Shown here: positions 1 through 9,517 of the stretch, one piece after another
Layout: the number at the start of each line of letters is the position of its first letter
Numbering within the stretch: position 1 is the first letter of the stretch
Assembly: GCA_965231865.1 (NCBI GenBank)
Contig: CBDDOJ010000001.1
Coordinates: forward strand, 806,001 to 870,000
Reading direction: 5' to 3'
DNA from: WTGA01 sp965231865
GTDB taxonomy: Bacteria; Pseudomonadota; Gammaproteobacteria; Arenicellales; Poriferihabitantaceae
DNA: 64,000 nt
Notes under the pieces: generated by a model
Seen by the model: only the letters and a program-made list of their open reading frames with translations
The model's database searches: none
Told to the model about the DNA's origin: nothing
Position numbers and translations under genes: made by a program

Positions 1-596
1 TGAACCCGTGACAGATGATAACCCTCGGCAGAATTATCGCTGTAATTTTTCCAGTTTATCTCGCATTGGTTTGACTGCATGCACGCATAATCCATTTCAG
101 ACAAGGGCGGATAATCCCCCGCAATGGAAACAACATCTCCCAGCCAGCGGGAAAGACTCACACAATCCCTGTCCAGGCATGCAAAGATGAGGTGGTTCCA
201 ACTGCTCACACGAACCGGGATCAGCCCGAATTTCGAGGCATCCATGTCTCGGCCCAAATCCACCCCGGGGGCCGACAGCAAAGCTCCGTCCAGGTCATAG
301 CTCCATGCATGGTATGGGCAGGTAAACCGGGTTATTTCCCCGGTTTCCCGGGTACACAGAGGAGCAGCACGGTGGCGGCAGATGTTCACAAAGCCCCTGA
401 TCTCGTGTTCCGGTGATTTCAGGACAATGATTGAAACGCCGGCGATGGTCGCGGTAACAAAACTTCCCGGTTTCTCGATTTGCCCGGCATGGGCGACGAA
501 ACTCCAGTTTTTCGAAAATATCCTTTCCTGCTCCAGCTGAAAGATTTCTTCATTCGCATACCAGTGTGCAGGCAGCGACTTCACCACACCTCCCAT
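1..596 (-). CDS. Rieske [2Fe-2S] non-haem iron oxygenase, alpha subunit (C-terminal part beyond window)
   Basis: The first 198 residues of a ring-hydroxylating-type oxygenase are visible; the rest lies left of position 1. The ATG is at 594-596, two bases after the stop of the upstream gene, which indicates translational coupling. The Rieske cluster motif is complete: C73-x-H75, 17 residues, then C93-x2-H96 (NICRHRAAPL and FTCPYHAWSY). The catalytic domain begins with NWKNYSDNSAEGYHLSRV near residues 181-198. This is the usual site of the first iron-ligand His (H194), and the codon cut by the edge starts with CA, compatible with the second His. The family oxidises aromatic or quaternary-ammonium substrates and needs a separate reductase, none of which is seen nearby. 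Substrate unknown. The PLP lyase upstream may act on a related compound. Confidence 0.88.
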   Translation of the reverse strand, partial: MGGVVKSLPAHWYANEEIFQLEQERIFSKNWSFVAHAGQIEKPGSFVTATIAGVSIIVLKSPEHEIRGFVNICRHRAAPLCTRETGEITRFTCPYHAWSYDLDGALLSAPGVDLGRDMDASKFGLIPVRVSSWNHLIFACLDRDCVSLSRWLGDVVSIAGDYPPLSEMDYACMQSNQCEINWKNYSDNSAEGYHLSRV

Positions 597-598
597 GT

Positions 599-1645
599 CT
601 ACTTCACCCCGTATTCTTCCACATCCGTCCGGTAGGCGAACAGCGCCGGCGTGCCCCCGGTGTGAATAAAGATGATTTCCCTGTAGCCGGCTAATTTTCC
701 GGTCTGGACCCTGTGCAAAAGACAACCCAGGGCCTTCCCCGAATACACCGGATCTGTGAGCAGCCCCTCCCGTGTCGCGGCCAGATGAACCGCATAAGTC
801 ACGATCCGGGATGCCTGTCCATACCCCGGCGCCAGGGCATGATCATCGACCCAGACATCTGTTTTTTTCACCAGTTTCGGGATATTCATCATCGCAGACA
901 AATGAGAGCAGTGATCAAGAATCCGGGGTGCCTGAAGTTCCCGGTTTCGTCTGACACAAGCACCCAGTACCGGCAACCTGGAGCCATGCAAACGGAGTCC
1001 GAACAGGAGACCCGCATGGGTCAGGCCGCTTCCGGACCCCACAACCACGAGATCAGGCGAAAGACCCAGATCATCCGTTTGCCGGATTAATTCCCCGGCG
1101 GCCATGGCATACCCCAGGGCACCTCTGGGCGCCCTGGTGGGAGCCAGGGGAATGACATACGGTCTGCGGCCCTGATTTTTCAAGCGGTCAGCGATCAGAT
1201 GAACGGCCCGGTCTGCCCCTTTTTCATCCTGCCCTCCGTGGTAATCGTGGACAGTGGAACCCAACAGACCCGTCAGCAGCCTGTTTCCCGAACACTGGTA
1301 CTCCATGGATGGGTTATCGACCCGGTGCTCCACCTGTATATGACACTCCAGGCCCAGTTTGCTCGCGGCGGCGGCGAGCAGACGCATGTAATTGGACTGG
1401 ACAGCCCCCGTGCTCAATATCGTATCACAGTTCTTCGCCAGTGCATCGCCGAGGTAAAATTCCAGTTGGCGTACCTTGTTGCCCCCCAATGCCAGCCCGG
1501 TACAGTCATCACGCTTCACATGGAGCCGTACACCATACATTTCCGACAGCCTTGGTAACCGCTCCAGTGGAGTCGGGACATGACCCAGTTCAACCCTGGG
1601 AAACTGATCCAGCAGATTCGGGGAAATTGCAACTGTTTTTGACAT
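599..1645 (-). CDS. PLP-dependent D-cysteine desulfhydrase / ACC deaminase / L-cysteate sulfo-lyase family enzyme
   Basis: A 348-residue fold-type II PLP enzyme. The Schiff-base lysine lies in LALGGNKVRQ (K57 from the chosen start), and the serine-containing loop STGAVQSNYMR follows, as in ACC deaminase, D-cysteine desulfhydrase (DcyD) and cysteate sulfo-lyase (CuyA). The glycine-rich phosphate loop VVGSGSGLTHAG is present. The ATG at 1643-1645 was preferred over an upstream TTG at 1694-1696 because family members begin close to this MSKTV-type start. It is the first gene of a two-gene unit with the Rieske oxygenase, with a 2-bp gap. CuyA would release sulfite and ammonia from cysteate, DcyD sulfide from D-cysteine. 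The sequence alone does not decide between these. Confidence 0.82.
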   Translation of the reverse strand: MSKTVAISPNLLDQFPRVELGHVPTPLERLPRLSEMYGVRLHVKRDDCTGLALGGNKVRQLEFYLGDALAKNCDTILSTGAVQSNYMRLLAAAASKLGLECHIQVEHRVDNPSMEYQCSGNRLLTGLLGSTVHDYHGGQDEKGADRAVHLIADRLKNQGRRPYVIPLAPTRAPRGALGYAMAAGELIRQTDDLGLSPDLVVVGSGSGLTHAGLLFGLRLHGSRLPVLGACVRRNRELQAPRILDHCSHLSAMMNIPKLVKKTDVWVDDHALAPGYGQASRIVTYAVHLAATREGLLTDPVYSGKALGCLLHRVQTGKLAGYREIIFIHTGGTPALFAYRTDVEEYGVK

Positions 1646-2076
1646 TCCAGACTCTTGGGAAACCCGTTCATGGAAAACTGCCACATCGCAGAACAATTGA
1701 CAACCAAAAATCTGTCAATGCGGCGCCAGGGCACCCCCGTCCCCGGTGATGGAACCCTGGCAGACCGGACTGTGCCCAGTGCTCGATTGCCGATCAGAAA
1801 AGACCGATATCCCCGGCCGGGCTGATCAAGCCAATGCTAACCCCCGTCCCTCCCACCGGGATTTCACCCCACCAGGACGCCAGACCTGCTCCCTGGCTTC
1901 GCTTGTACCCGGGCCAACCCATGGGGCGTCATCCTCAATCCTTCCCCCCCCATTCTTCCCCCGGGGGGACGGAACCCGTGTTCTGCGGACAACACAACCT
2001 GGCCCGGGGGTCCTGGGTCAAAACCAAACCCGGGGAGTTGTCCTTTATGAGTCGGGGTCCCTCCCGGGAGGTTGAC
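1646..2076. other. non-coding interval between etfA and the PLP lyase gene
   Basis: About 430 bases without a convincing gene. Open frames here lack family resemblance and are rich in Pro/Arg, as expected from GC-rich non-coding DNA. Runs of C and G occur near 1946-1967. No intrinsic terminator with a T-run was seen after etfA. The 3' half (about 1646-1750) should hold the promoter of the lyase-oxygenase pair. Confidence 0.5.
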
Positions 2077-3015
2077 TTACTCCTTTTCCAGTTCAGCCTG
2101 AAGAGCGGGAACCGCCGTGAACAGGTCCTCATTCCATCCGTAGTCGGTCACCTGGAAAATCGGGGCCTCTTCATCATGGTTGATTGCAACAATCACTTTC
2201 GAATCCTTCATGCCGGCAAGATGCTGAATGGCCCCCGAAATCCCCACTGCCAGATACAGATCAGGTGCGACGACCTTGCCGGTCTGCCCAACCTGGTAGT
2301 CGTTCGGCACAAATCCGGCGTCCACTGCCGCCCTCGAAGCTCCCACCGCACCACCCAGGGTATCCGCCAATTGTTCCAGCATCACAAAGTTTTCACCGTT
2401 TTGCATGCCCCGACCACCTGAAACAACCACTTTGGCCGAGGTCAGTTCCGGTCTTTCACTGGGACTCAGCGACTGTTCGATAAACTGAACGCAGTCTGTC
2501 GCCGCAACGTCTTCAATCTTTTCAATTTCAGCGCTGCCGCCCTCACATTCAGCCAGGTCAAAAGCCGTGGTTCGAACCGTAATCATCTTGAGGAAGTCCG
2601 AAGACCTTACCGTTGCCAGCGCGTTACCGGCATAGATCGGCCGTACAAACGTATCACTGTCCACCACTTCGCTGATATCCGAAATTGCCTGCACATCGCA
2701 CAATGCAGCCGCATACGGGATCAGGGCCTTGCCAAAAGTCGATGCCGGGGCCATCACATGACTGTAGTCCCCTGACCGGGCGTGAATGAGTGCTGCCACA
2801 TTTTCTGTAATATCCTGTGCGTGGGTCACCGAGTCACAGACCAGAACCCTGCTCACACCGGTAATTTTCGATGCAGCCTCCGCAATGGCACCACAGTCCT
2901 GTCCTGCGACCAGTACATGCACCTCTCCACCGACCTGGGCTGCCGCTGTGACGGTATTGAATGTTGCGGGCAGCAAATCTGATTGATCGTGCTCGGCAAT
3001 GACTAAAATGCTCAT
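2077..3015 (-). CDS. etfA: electron transfer flavoprotein alpha subunit
   Basis: A 312-residue FAD-binding subunit of ETF, which passes electrons from acyl-CoA and N-methyl-amine dehydrogenases to ETF:quinone oxidoreductase. The C-terminal FAD domain carries GGRGMQ, VGQTGKVVAPDLYL and the family signature AVGISGAIQHLAGM followed by VIVAINHDEEAP. The length is normal. The start codon directly follows the etfB stop, so the two are coupled. In this window the likely electron donors are the three dimethylglycine-dehydrogenase-like flavoproteins and the acyl-CoA dehydrogenase. That link is inferred from family biochemistry, not from sequence. Confidence 0.96.
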   Translation of the reverse strand: MSILVIAEHDQSDLLPATFNTVTAAAQVGGEVHVLVAGQDCGAIAEAASKITGVSRVLVCDSVTHAQDITENVAALIHARSGDYSHVMAPASTFGKALIPYAAALCDVQAISDISEVVDSDTFVRPIYAGNALATVRSSDFLKMITVRTTAFDLAECEGGSAEIEKIEDVAATDCVQFIEQSLSPSERPELTSAKVVVSGGRGMQNGENFVMLEQLADTLGGAVGASRAAVDAGFVPNDYQVGQTGKVVAPDLYLAVGISGAIQHLAGMKDSKVIVAINHDEEAPIFQVTDYGWNEDLFTAVPALQAELEKE

Positions 3016-3765
3016 TTAAATCACCTTCGCTTCATTTTTAAGTTTATCGACAAGTTCGGAAGCATCCGCCACCATGATCCCGGCTTCACGGGCAGGTGGT
3101 TCATTGACTTGAATCACTTCAATCCGGTTGGAAATATCCACTCCCAGTTCTTCGGGCGTTGACACCTCAATGGGTTTCCTTTTCGCCTTCATGATATTTG
3201 GCAATGATGCATAACGGGGCTCATTCAGACGAAGGTCGGTCGTGACCACCGCGGGGCTGGCAATCTGCAACCTTTCCAGGCCCGCATCAATTTCACGGGT
3301 GATGGCAAACCCCTCCTCGTTTTTTTCAATTTTGGAAATGTAACTCCCCAATGGACGCCCCATGATCGCCGCCAGCATTTGCCCGGTCTGATTGTTGTCA
3401 TCATCAATGGATTGCTTACCGAGAATGACCAGATCCGCGCCTTCTTTTTCGGCAATCGCCTTGATCATTTTCGCAATGGCCAGGGGTTCAAGAATGGCCT
3501 CGGTCTTGACGTGCACTCCACGGTCCGCGCCCATGGCAAGGCCTGCCCGGATCGTTTCCTGGCTCTTTTCAGGACCGGCTGAAAAGAGAACCACTTCTTC
3601 TGCATCCCCTTTTTCCCTCAATCGAAGCGCCTCTTCCACGGCGATTTCACAAAATGGGTTCATCGCCATTTTGACATTGGTTGTTTCAACGCCTGTTTTA
3701 TCAGCCTTTACTCTGACCCTGATATTGGCATCGATAACACGTTTTACGGGTACCAGTATTTTCAT
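3016..3765 (-). CDS. etfB: electron transfer flavoprotein beta subunit
   Basis: A 249-residue ETF beta subunit. It starts MKILVPVKRVIDANIRV, contains NPFCEIAVEEALRL and the AMP-site region DLVILGKQSIDDDNNQTGQM. The start at 3765 has a purine-rich site (GGAGAG) about 8 bases upstream. It is the first gene of an etfB-etfA pair in which the stop of etfB abuts the start of etfA. It forms the heterodimer with EtfA; AMP in this subunit is structural. Divergent to the HisN-type phosphatase gene, with about 200 bases of shared upstream region. Confidence 0.96.
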   Translation of the reverse strand: MKILVPVKRVIDANIRVRVKADKTGVETTNVKMAMNPFCEIAVEEALRLREKGDAEEVVLFSAGPEKSQETIRAGLAMGADRGVHVKTEAILEPLAIAKMIKAIAEKEGADLVILGKQSIDDDNNQTGQMLAAIMGRPLGSYISKIEKNEEGFAITREIDAGLERLQIASPAVVTTDLRLNEPRYASLPNIMKAKRKPIEVSTPEELGVDISNRIEVIQVNEPPAREAGIMVADASELVDKLKNEAKVI

Positions 3766-3970
3766 TTCGTGGGCTCTCCTCGAAAAAATGGGGTTGATAG
3801 CAAAAATTGGAGGCGGATTCTACCCTAATCCAAGGCGTGAGTAACTATTGTGATGGGTTTTTCTTTTCTGTCCCGAATCAGCACAGACCGGCCAATGACT
3901 TCAACTGTATCGAGTAAAGATTCCACTATCAGGTAGAATCCACCATCACAATCATTTTCTTCACCCGGTT

Positions 3971-4771
3971 ATGAAAAATCTTACTGATGCTGCATTGGGA
4001 CCCTACCTTGATACGGCCCTGTTCGCCGCCGACAGCGCCCGGCAGGTTACCCGGAAGTGGTTTCGCCTGAAAATGGAAGTCGGGAGCAAGGAAGACAGGA
4101 CCCCGGTCACCATCGCGGACCAGGAAACGGAAGCCGTCGTAAAAAATATCATTCTTGACAGGCACCCCCGGCATGGGTTTTTCGGAGAAGAAAGTGGACA
4201 GCAATTCACGGATTCCGAATGGCACTGGGTCATTGATCCCATTGATGGAACCAAGTGTTTCGCCACGGGCATGCCCACATTCGGCACACTGATATCGTTG
4301 TTGTATGAAGAAAAGCCGGTCATAGGCATCATTGATCATGGGATATTGGAGGATCGGTGGATTGGGATCAAAGATGCGAAAACGACCCACAACGGTGCAA
4401 TCTGCCGGACACGGAATACCACGAAAATAGCCGATGCATCGGTGTATACCACGACCATGGACATGTTTGACGAACACACGGGGAAACAATCCGAAAACCT
4501 GACCAAAAACTGCAGGTTCAGGGTCTTCGGCGGTGACTGTTACAGCTACGGATTGCTTGCATCCGGGTACAACGATTTGGTCTGCGAGGCTGACCTGTAT
4601 CCCTATGACTACTTTGCCTTGATCCCCGTGATTCTGGGTGCCGGGGGAGTCATCACCGACTGGCAGGGCGACCATCTGGGGATGCAGAGCAATGGGCAGG
4701 TCCTGGCTTCTGCCAATTCCACCCTGCATGAGCAGGCCCTGGAAAAATTGAACCAGCCGGTGCCGGTTTAG
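3971..4771 (+). CDS. hisN: inositol-monophosphatase-family phosphatase, probably histidinol-phosphatase HisN type
   Basis: A 266-residue Mg-dependent phosphatase of the IMPase superfamily. Metal-binding motifs are GEESG (about residues 72-76), DPIDGT (89-94) and the C-terminal EADLYPYDYFAL segment, which supplies the third aspartate. The DPIDGTKCFATGMPTFGTLI stretch closely follows the HisN branch, where a K/S-F-x-x-G-x-PTFGTL pattern is typical, rather than the inositol or CysQ branches. HisN converts L-histidinol phosphate to L-histidinol. No other his genes are in the window, so a broader sugar- or nucleotide-phosphatase role remains possible. It stands alone, divergent from etfBA and about 290 bases before recQ. 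Confidence 0.8.
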   Translation: MKNLTDAALGPYLDTALFAADSARQVTRKWFRLKMEVGSKEDRTPVTIADQETEAVVKNIILDRHPRHGFFGEESGQQFTDSEWHWVIDPIDGTKCFATGMPTFGTLISLLYEEKPVIGIIDHGILEDRWIGIKDAKTTHNGAICRTRNTTKIADASVYTTTMDMFDEHTGKQSENLTKNCRFRVFGGDCYSYGLLASGYNDLVCEADLYPYDYFALIPVILGAGGVITDWQGDHLGMQSNGQVLASANSTLHEQALEKLNQPVPV

Positions 4772-5065
4772 AATCCAGCATACCGCTCCGCCCGCGAATC
4801 TGTACCCGTGACTGCACCGAAATGGGCTGCATATCGTGTTACCATCCTGCCCAACCTCTTCACATCCATCCGGCATCGACAGTTTGTGGCATTTTTCCCA
4901 GCATTTCCCGGGAGGCACCGTACGCACCGATCCATTCATTGCCAGGGACCCCGGACCCCATCCTTCGTGGTTCGCATCCGCCCGTTGACCCTCCCTGTCA
5001 GGGGCTGCTGAAGTGCTGCCGGAATATCTCATTTGCCGGGCAGGGTTTCCACAATCGTCGCACTG

Positions 5066-6898
5066 ATGGAAAAGCACAATACCCCTCTTGATGCGGCCAG
5101 GCAGGTTCTGAAGCATACGTTCGGCTTCGATGAGTTTCGCCCGGGCCAGGAAGCCTCTATTCATGCGCTGCTGGACGGACGCAATGTACTCAGCGTCATG
5201 CCAACCGGGTCGGGGAAGTCCCTTTGTTTCCAGATTCCTGCCCTGGTGAACGGCGGCCTGACGGTGGTTGTCTCTCCCCTGCTGTCACTGATGCAGGACC
5301 AGGTCACGGCATTGCGCGTGGTGGGTGTAGCCGCCGAAACCATCAACTCATCACAAAGCTACCCGAACAATGTGGCGGCGTGGCGGCGCGTCAGTTCGGG
5401 GGAAACCCGCCTTTTGTACATGGCTCCGGAACGGTTGATGACAGACCGCATGCTGGCCGCGTTGCAAAAGCTGGATATCAGCCTGTTCGTGATCGATGAA
5501 GCGCACTGCATCTCACAATGGGGGCCCTCTTTCAGACCCGAGTACCAGGACCTGTGCCGGCTGAGACAACTTTTTCCTGAAGTCCCCGTGGCAGCGCTGA
5601 CGGCAACCGCAGACGAAATCACCCGGGCAGACATGTTGAAACAACTCTTCGATGGAAAGGCGGAGGTCAATGTTCTTGGGTTCGACCGACCGAACATTCG
5701 CCTGTCCGTCTCGGCAAAACAGGACGGCAGGAGGCAGTTGCTCGACTTCCTGAATCGGCACATTGGCGACAGCGGAATCGTTTACTGCCTGTCCCGCAAA
5801 AAGACCGAACAGATCACCGATTTCCTGTCCCAGCATGGCTTTCAGGCCCTGCCCTACCATGCCGGCATGGATCAATCGGACCGCGATATCAATCAAAACC
5901 GGTTTATGACCGAACCCGGTCTTGTGATTGTCGCGACCATTGCCTTTGGAATGGGCATCGATAAGTCCGATGTCCGCTTTATACTGCATGCCGACATGCC
6001 CGGAAGCATGGAAGCCTATTACCAGGAAATCGGACGGGCCGGACGCGATGGGATGGCGGCGGAGGCACACATGCTGTTTGGGTTTGACGACATCCGCATG
6101 AGGCGGCTTTTTATTGAGCAGAATGGCCTGGATGACGCCCGCAATCTCCGGGAGCACAAACGCCTTGATGCGCTGATCAGTTACTGCGAAGCCCCCGCCT
6201 GCCGACGCCGGTTGCTGCTCACTTATTTCGGCGAACAGAGCGATTCCTGCGACAATTGCGATCTGTGCCTGGACCCTGTTGAGCTCCAGGACGGTACCAC
6301 TGAAGGCCAACAGATCGCCTCAGCGGTCTACCACACAGGGCAACGCTTTGGGGTTTCGCATATCATTGATGTCCTGCGTGGCACCAAAACGGCAAAAGTG
6401 ACCAATGCCCGTCATGATCAGCTGGCCGCATTTGGCGTCGGCACCCACATCCCAAAGAAAGACTGGCGTTCGCTGATCCGGCAATTTCTCGCTGCGGGAT
6501 TTCTCCATCTGGACATCCAGGGGTACGGCGGGCTCAAGCTGAGGGGAAAGGGCCTTGACCTGCTGGAAGGTCGCGGGAAATTTTCCTATCGACCTGAGTT
6601 TTTAAGCCAGAACAAACCCAAGACCAGGAGTCACAAGCCACCGGTCACTCCTGCGATGCACCCGTTCTCCCCTGACCAGGCCATCCTGCTCGACAAGCTC
6701 AAGGAACTGCGGCTTCGTCTCGCCAGGCAGCGCGGCGTTCCGGCGTACATCATTTTTACCGATCGGTCTCTACTCGATATGGTACACCGTAATCCACAAA
6801 ACCGGGCCGAGTTCGCAGAAGTCAACGGTGTGGGGGATATCAAGCTGCAGCAATTCGCTGAACCATTTTTGGCCGTCCTCTCCGGTACCCCGCCATAG
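5066..6898 (+). CDS. recQ: ATP-dependent DNA helicase RecQ
   Basis: A 610-residue superfamily 2 helicase that unwinds 3'-tailed and branched DNA. Visible parts: the RecQ-specific motif 0 (FGFDEFRPGQE), Walker A MPTGSGKS (residues 45-52), Walker B/DEAH FVIDEAHCISQWG (144-147), motif VI QEIGRAGRDG, the RQC zinc-binding cysteines (SYCEAPACRRR and CDNCDLC) and a C-terminal HRDC-like domain (LRLRLARQRGVPAYIIFTD). The ATG at 5066 is preferred to an in-frame TTG at 5033 because RecQ proteins normally start shortly before the PLDAARQVLK helix. No clear Shine-Dalgarno sequence is seen. It is a housekeeping repair gene and anchors this part of the chromosome. Confidence 0.96.
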   Translation: MEKHNTPLDAARQVLKHTFGFDEFRPGQEASIHALLDGRNVLSVMPTGSGKSLCFQIPALVNGGLTVVVSPLLSLMQDQVTALRVVGVAAETINSSQSYPNNVAAWRRVSSGETRLLYMAPERLMTDRMLAALQKLDISLFVIDEAHCISQWGPSFRPEYQDLCRLRQLFPEVPVAALTATADEITRADMLKQLFDGKAEVNVLGFDRPNIRLSVSAKQDGRRQLLDFLNRHIGDSGIVYCLSRKKTEQITDFLSQHGFQALPYHAGMDQSDRDINQNRFMTEPGLVIVATIAFGMGIDKSDVRFILHADMPGSMEAYYQEIGRAGRDGMAAEAHMLFGFDDIRMRRLFIEQNGLDDARNLREHKRLDALISYCEAPACRRRLLLTYFGEQSDSCDNCDLCLDPVELQDGTTEGQQIASAVYHTGQRFGVSHIIDVLRGTKTAKVTNARHDQLAAFGVGTHIPKKDWRSLIRQFLAAGFLHLDIQGYGGLKLRGKGLDLLEGRGKFSYRPEFLSQNKPKTRSHKPPVTPAMHPFSPDQAILLDKLKELRLRLARQRGVPAYIIFTDRSLLDMVHRNPQNRAEFAEVNGVGDIKLQQFAEPFLAVLSGTPP

Positions 6899-6977
6899 CC
6901 GTTGCAGGGGTTTCAACGCGAAACTGAATGGACAGGCCATCGGGACCCTCTTTCCCTGGTGCCAACAGCAATCCGGT

Positions 6978-9422
6978 TCAGGCAGGCATCTTTGGATCGG
7001 TCCGCATCCGCAGATTGTCGGGATCGTAGGGCGCGGCATGAAGAATTTTCGCTGGAACCTTTTTGCCCAGAATTTCCACTTCCAGACTGCACTTTTGGGG
7101 CGGTTCACGAAAATAGGCCAGTGCCAGGGGTTTTCCCACACGATGTCCAAACCCCCCGGATGTGACCATCCCAATCGGTTGCCCACTTTGGAAAACGGTG
7201 TGGGCATAAAACGGGTCTTCCCCGGTGTCCTCCAATTCAAGCAAGTGCATGCTCCAGTGACCCTCCCTTCCCTTTCGTTCCATCATCTGTGTTTTGCCTG
7301 CAAACTCGCGCTCCGCTGTTTTGACAAACATACCGACTCCAGCTTCCAGCGGGGTCCGTTCCGTCGTGTAATCACCTCCCCATGCCCGGTAGCCTTTTTC
7401 CAGGCGCATGGCATTCATGGCGAATGCACCGTACAGTCCCGCACCGTGCTTTTCGCCTTTTGACCACAACGAATCAAAAAGGGCCCGCTGATCTGATATT
7501 CGATGATGCAGTTCCCATCCGGATTCACCGATGTAGGAAACCCGAAGAGCCGTGACTTCAATATCCCCGACCCTTATCGGCTGAGCGGTCAACCATGGAA
7601 AGGCCCTTTGCAAAAAAACCGTGTCACTCACTTCTGATAAAAGCATCCCGGCCCTGGGCCCCATCACCCCAAGCACCCCCATCTGTTCTGTCACATTTTC
7701 GATGGTCAGGTCAGGGAACAGCTGCGCCCGGCCCCTGAGCAGGTCTTCATCCATACGCTCCGCCGCCGCCGCGCAGACCAGATAATAGTGGTTGTCCCCG
7801 ATTCTTGTTGCGGTATATTCCGATACCACCCCGCCCGACGGGGTCAGTACATGATTGATGCCAATGGCGCCGTCCTCCATGGGCCGCCGATTGGCCCCGA
7901 GGGAATCCATAAACCGGTTTGCATCCTCTCCCCGGACCATGAACTTGCTGAAGGCACCCAGATCTCCAATCACCACCTTTTCACTGGCGCACCGGCATTC
8001 CTCCCCCACTGCATCAAACCAGCCGGGGCGCTGAAAACTCAATTCGGGTTCCCGGTTTTCCCCGGTCCGCGCATACCAGTTGGGCCGTTCCCAGCCGTAG
8101 GCCGACCCAAACACCGCACCCAGCTCCTTCAGCCGCTGGTAAATCGGGGGAACACGTTTCCCCCGTCCGGCTGGTCGCTCTTCAAAGGGATAGTGAATAC
8201 CGAACTGGGCCGCAAAGCACTCGACAGCCTTGTCGACACGATAGTCGCGATCCGCGTAGCCTCCAAACCGGCGGGAGTCGATGGCCATCGCGTCTGTAGG
8301 CGGTTCCCCGTCCATCATCCAGCATGCCAGAAACTCCCCGGCCCCGCCGCCTTCCATGACCCCCATGCTCGAACCGGTAAGGACCCATGCATTGGGCAGG
8401 TTGTAGGCCGGCCCGATCAGGGGATTGGCATCCGGTGTAAAGGTGATGGGGCCATTGACAATATCCTTGATGCCACCCTCCCCCGCCGCAGGCACCCTGG
8501 CTGCGCAATTCACCGCCATCTCCTCAATCCGCTCCAGTTCGGGAGGGCACAGTTCCATTCCAAAATCCGGGGGAACACCATCAATGGCCCAGGGCCGGCC
8601 GTTTTTCTCATAGGCCCCGAGAATCAGGCCGTCGCGCTCCTGGCGCAGGTACCAGCTCTCATCGGGGTCACGAATAAACGGCAGTTCATGGTCCAGGGCT
8701 GCGAACGACTCAATACGGTCCAGAATCATATACTGGTGAAGCATGGGTACCACGGGAAGATCGACTCCCATCATCAAACCAATTTCCCTGCACCATGTGC
8801 CGGCGGCATTGACGATGTGCTCTGCCCTGATGTCCCCGGACCGGGTGTGCACGATCCATTCGCCACCGACGTGTTCAATCGCTTCAACAGGATTATTCAG
8901 ATAGATTTCCGCTCCCTGATTTCGCGCGCCTTTCGCCATCGCATGGGTGGCCTGGCTGGGGTCGACATAGCCGTCTTTCGGCTCATGAATGGCCCCGAGC
9001 AACCCTTCTGTATTCACCAGCGGATAAATTTCCCTGAGTTCCCCGGGGTCCAGAATATGAAAATCATGCCCGGCAAACCTGCCGATACCCTGAACGTGGC
9101 GGAATTCATCCATCCGGTCCCGTTGGGCGGTCACCCTCAGTGCACCCGTCCCGTGGAAACCCACCGGCTGACCGGTCTCTTCTTCGAGAAGACCGGAATA
9201 GAGCCGTACACTGTGTGCACGCAAATTCATCACCGTGATATTGTGGGCATAATGGGTACACAACCCCGCCGCGTGCCAGGTAGAACCGGCAGTGAGCTGA
9301 TTCTTTTCTACCAGCACGACATCGCGCCAACCAAATTTGGTCAAATGATAGATCAGGGAGCAGCCCATCACACCTCCACCGATGACAACGACCTGGGCAT
9401 GGGATTTGAATTTTTTCGTCAT
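6978..9422 (-). CDS. dimethylglycine/sarcosine dehydrogenase-like FAD oxidoreductase with GcvT domain (copy 1)
   Basis: An 814-residue protein with an N-terminal DAO-type FAD domain (VVVIGGGVMGCS, residues 11-21) and a C-terminal aminomethyltransferase (GcvT) domain from about residue 430. The TAGSTWHAAG motif places His50 where DMGDH and sarcosine dehydrogenase attach FAD covalently. Such enzymes oxidatively demethylate N-methyl amines, pass electrons to ETF and transfer the one-carbon unit to tetrahydrofolate. The GcvT half contains DLGAFSKFMVRG and GESGWELHH, as expected for the folate domain. The ATG at 9420-9422 is used; a TTG immediately upstream is also open. It is last in a three-gene minus-strand cluster with copy 2 and MttB. 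The substrate (dimethylglycine, sarcosine or another methylamine) cannot be read from sequence. Confidence 0.9.
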   Translation of the reverse strand: MTKKFKSHAQVVVIGGGVMGCSLIYHLTKFGWRDVVLVEKNQLTAGSTWHAAGLCTHYAHNITVMNLRAHSVRLYSGLLEEETGQPVGFHGTGALRVTAQRDRMDEFRHVQGIGRFAGHDFHILDPGELREIYPLVNTEGLLGAIHEPKDGYVDPSQATHAMAKGARNQGAEIYLNNPVEAIEHVGGEWIVHTRSGDIRAEHIVNAAGTWCREIGLMMGVDLPVVPMLHQYMILDRIESFAALDHELPFIRDPDESWYLRQERDGLILGAYEKNGRPWAIDGVPPDFGMELCPPELERIEEMAVNCAARVPAAGEGGIKDIVNGPITFTPDANPLIGPAYNLPNAWVLTGSSMGVMEGGGAGEFLACWMMDGEPPTDAMAIDSRRFGGYADRDYRVDKAVECFAAQFGIHYPFEERPAGRGKRVPPIYQRLKELGAVFGSAYGWERPNWYARTGENREPELSFQRPGWFDAVGEECRCASEKVVIGDLGAFSKFMVRGEDANRFMDSLGANRRPMEDGAIGINHVLTPSGGVVSEYTATRIGDNHYYLVCAAAAERMDEDLLRGRAQLFPDLTIENVTEQMGVLGVMGPRAGMLLSEVSDTVFLQRAFPWLTAQPIRVGDIEVTALRVSYIGESGWELHHRISDQRALFDSLWSKGEKHGAGLYGAFAMNAMRLEKGYRAWGGDYTTERTPLEAGVGMFVKTAEREFAGKTQMMERKGREGHWSMHLLELEDTGEDPFYAHTVFQSGQPIGMVTSGGFGHRVGKPLALAYFREPPQKCSLEVEILGKKVPAKILHAAPYDPDNLRMRTDPKMPA

Positions 9423-9517
9423 CAATAGTCAGCAAACCTCATGCTGGAATCGCTGCGGAACATCCAGGGGTACCTGGATACGGCGCCCTCCCGGGCCGGA
9501 AAGACAGTGGATTTTCC

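Noticed and set aside
3929..5164. Minus-strand open frame of 411 codons
   Set aside because: It is the antisense shadow of the HisN-type phosphatase and of the recQ start; its translation has no family motifs.
7788..9428. Plus-strand open frame of 546 codons
   Set aside because: It is antisense to DMGDH-like copy 1, which has complete FAD and GcvT motifs; the shadow translation is Pro/His-rich without domains.
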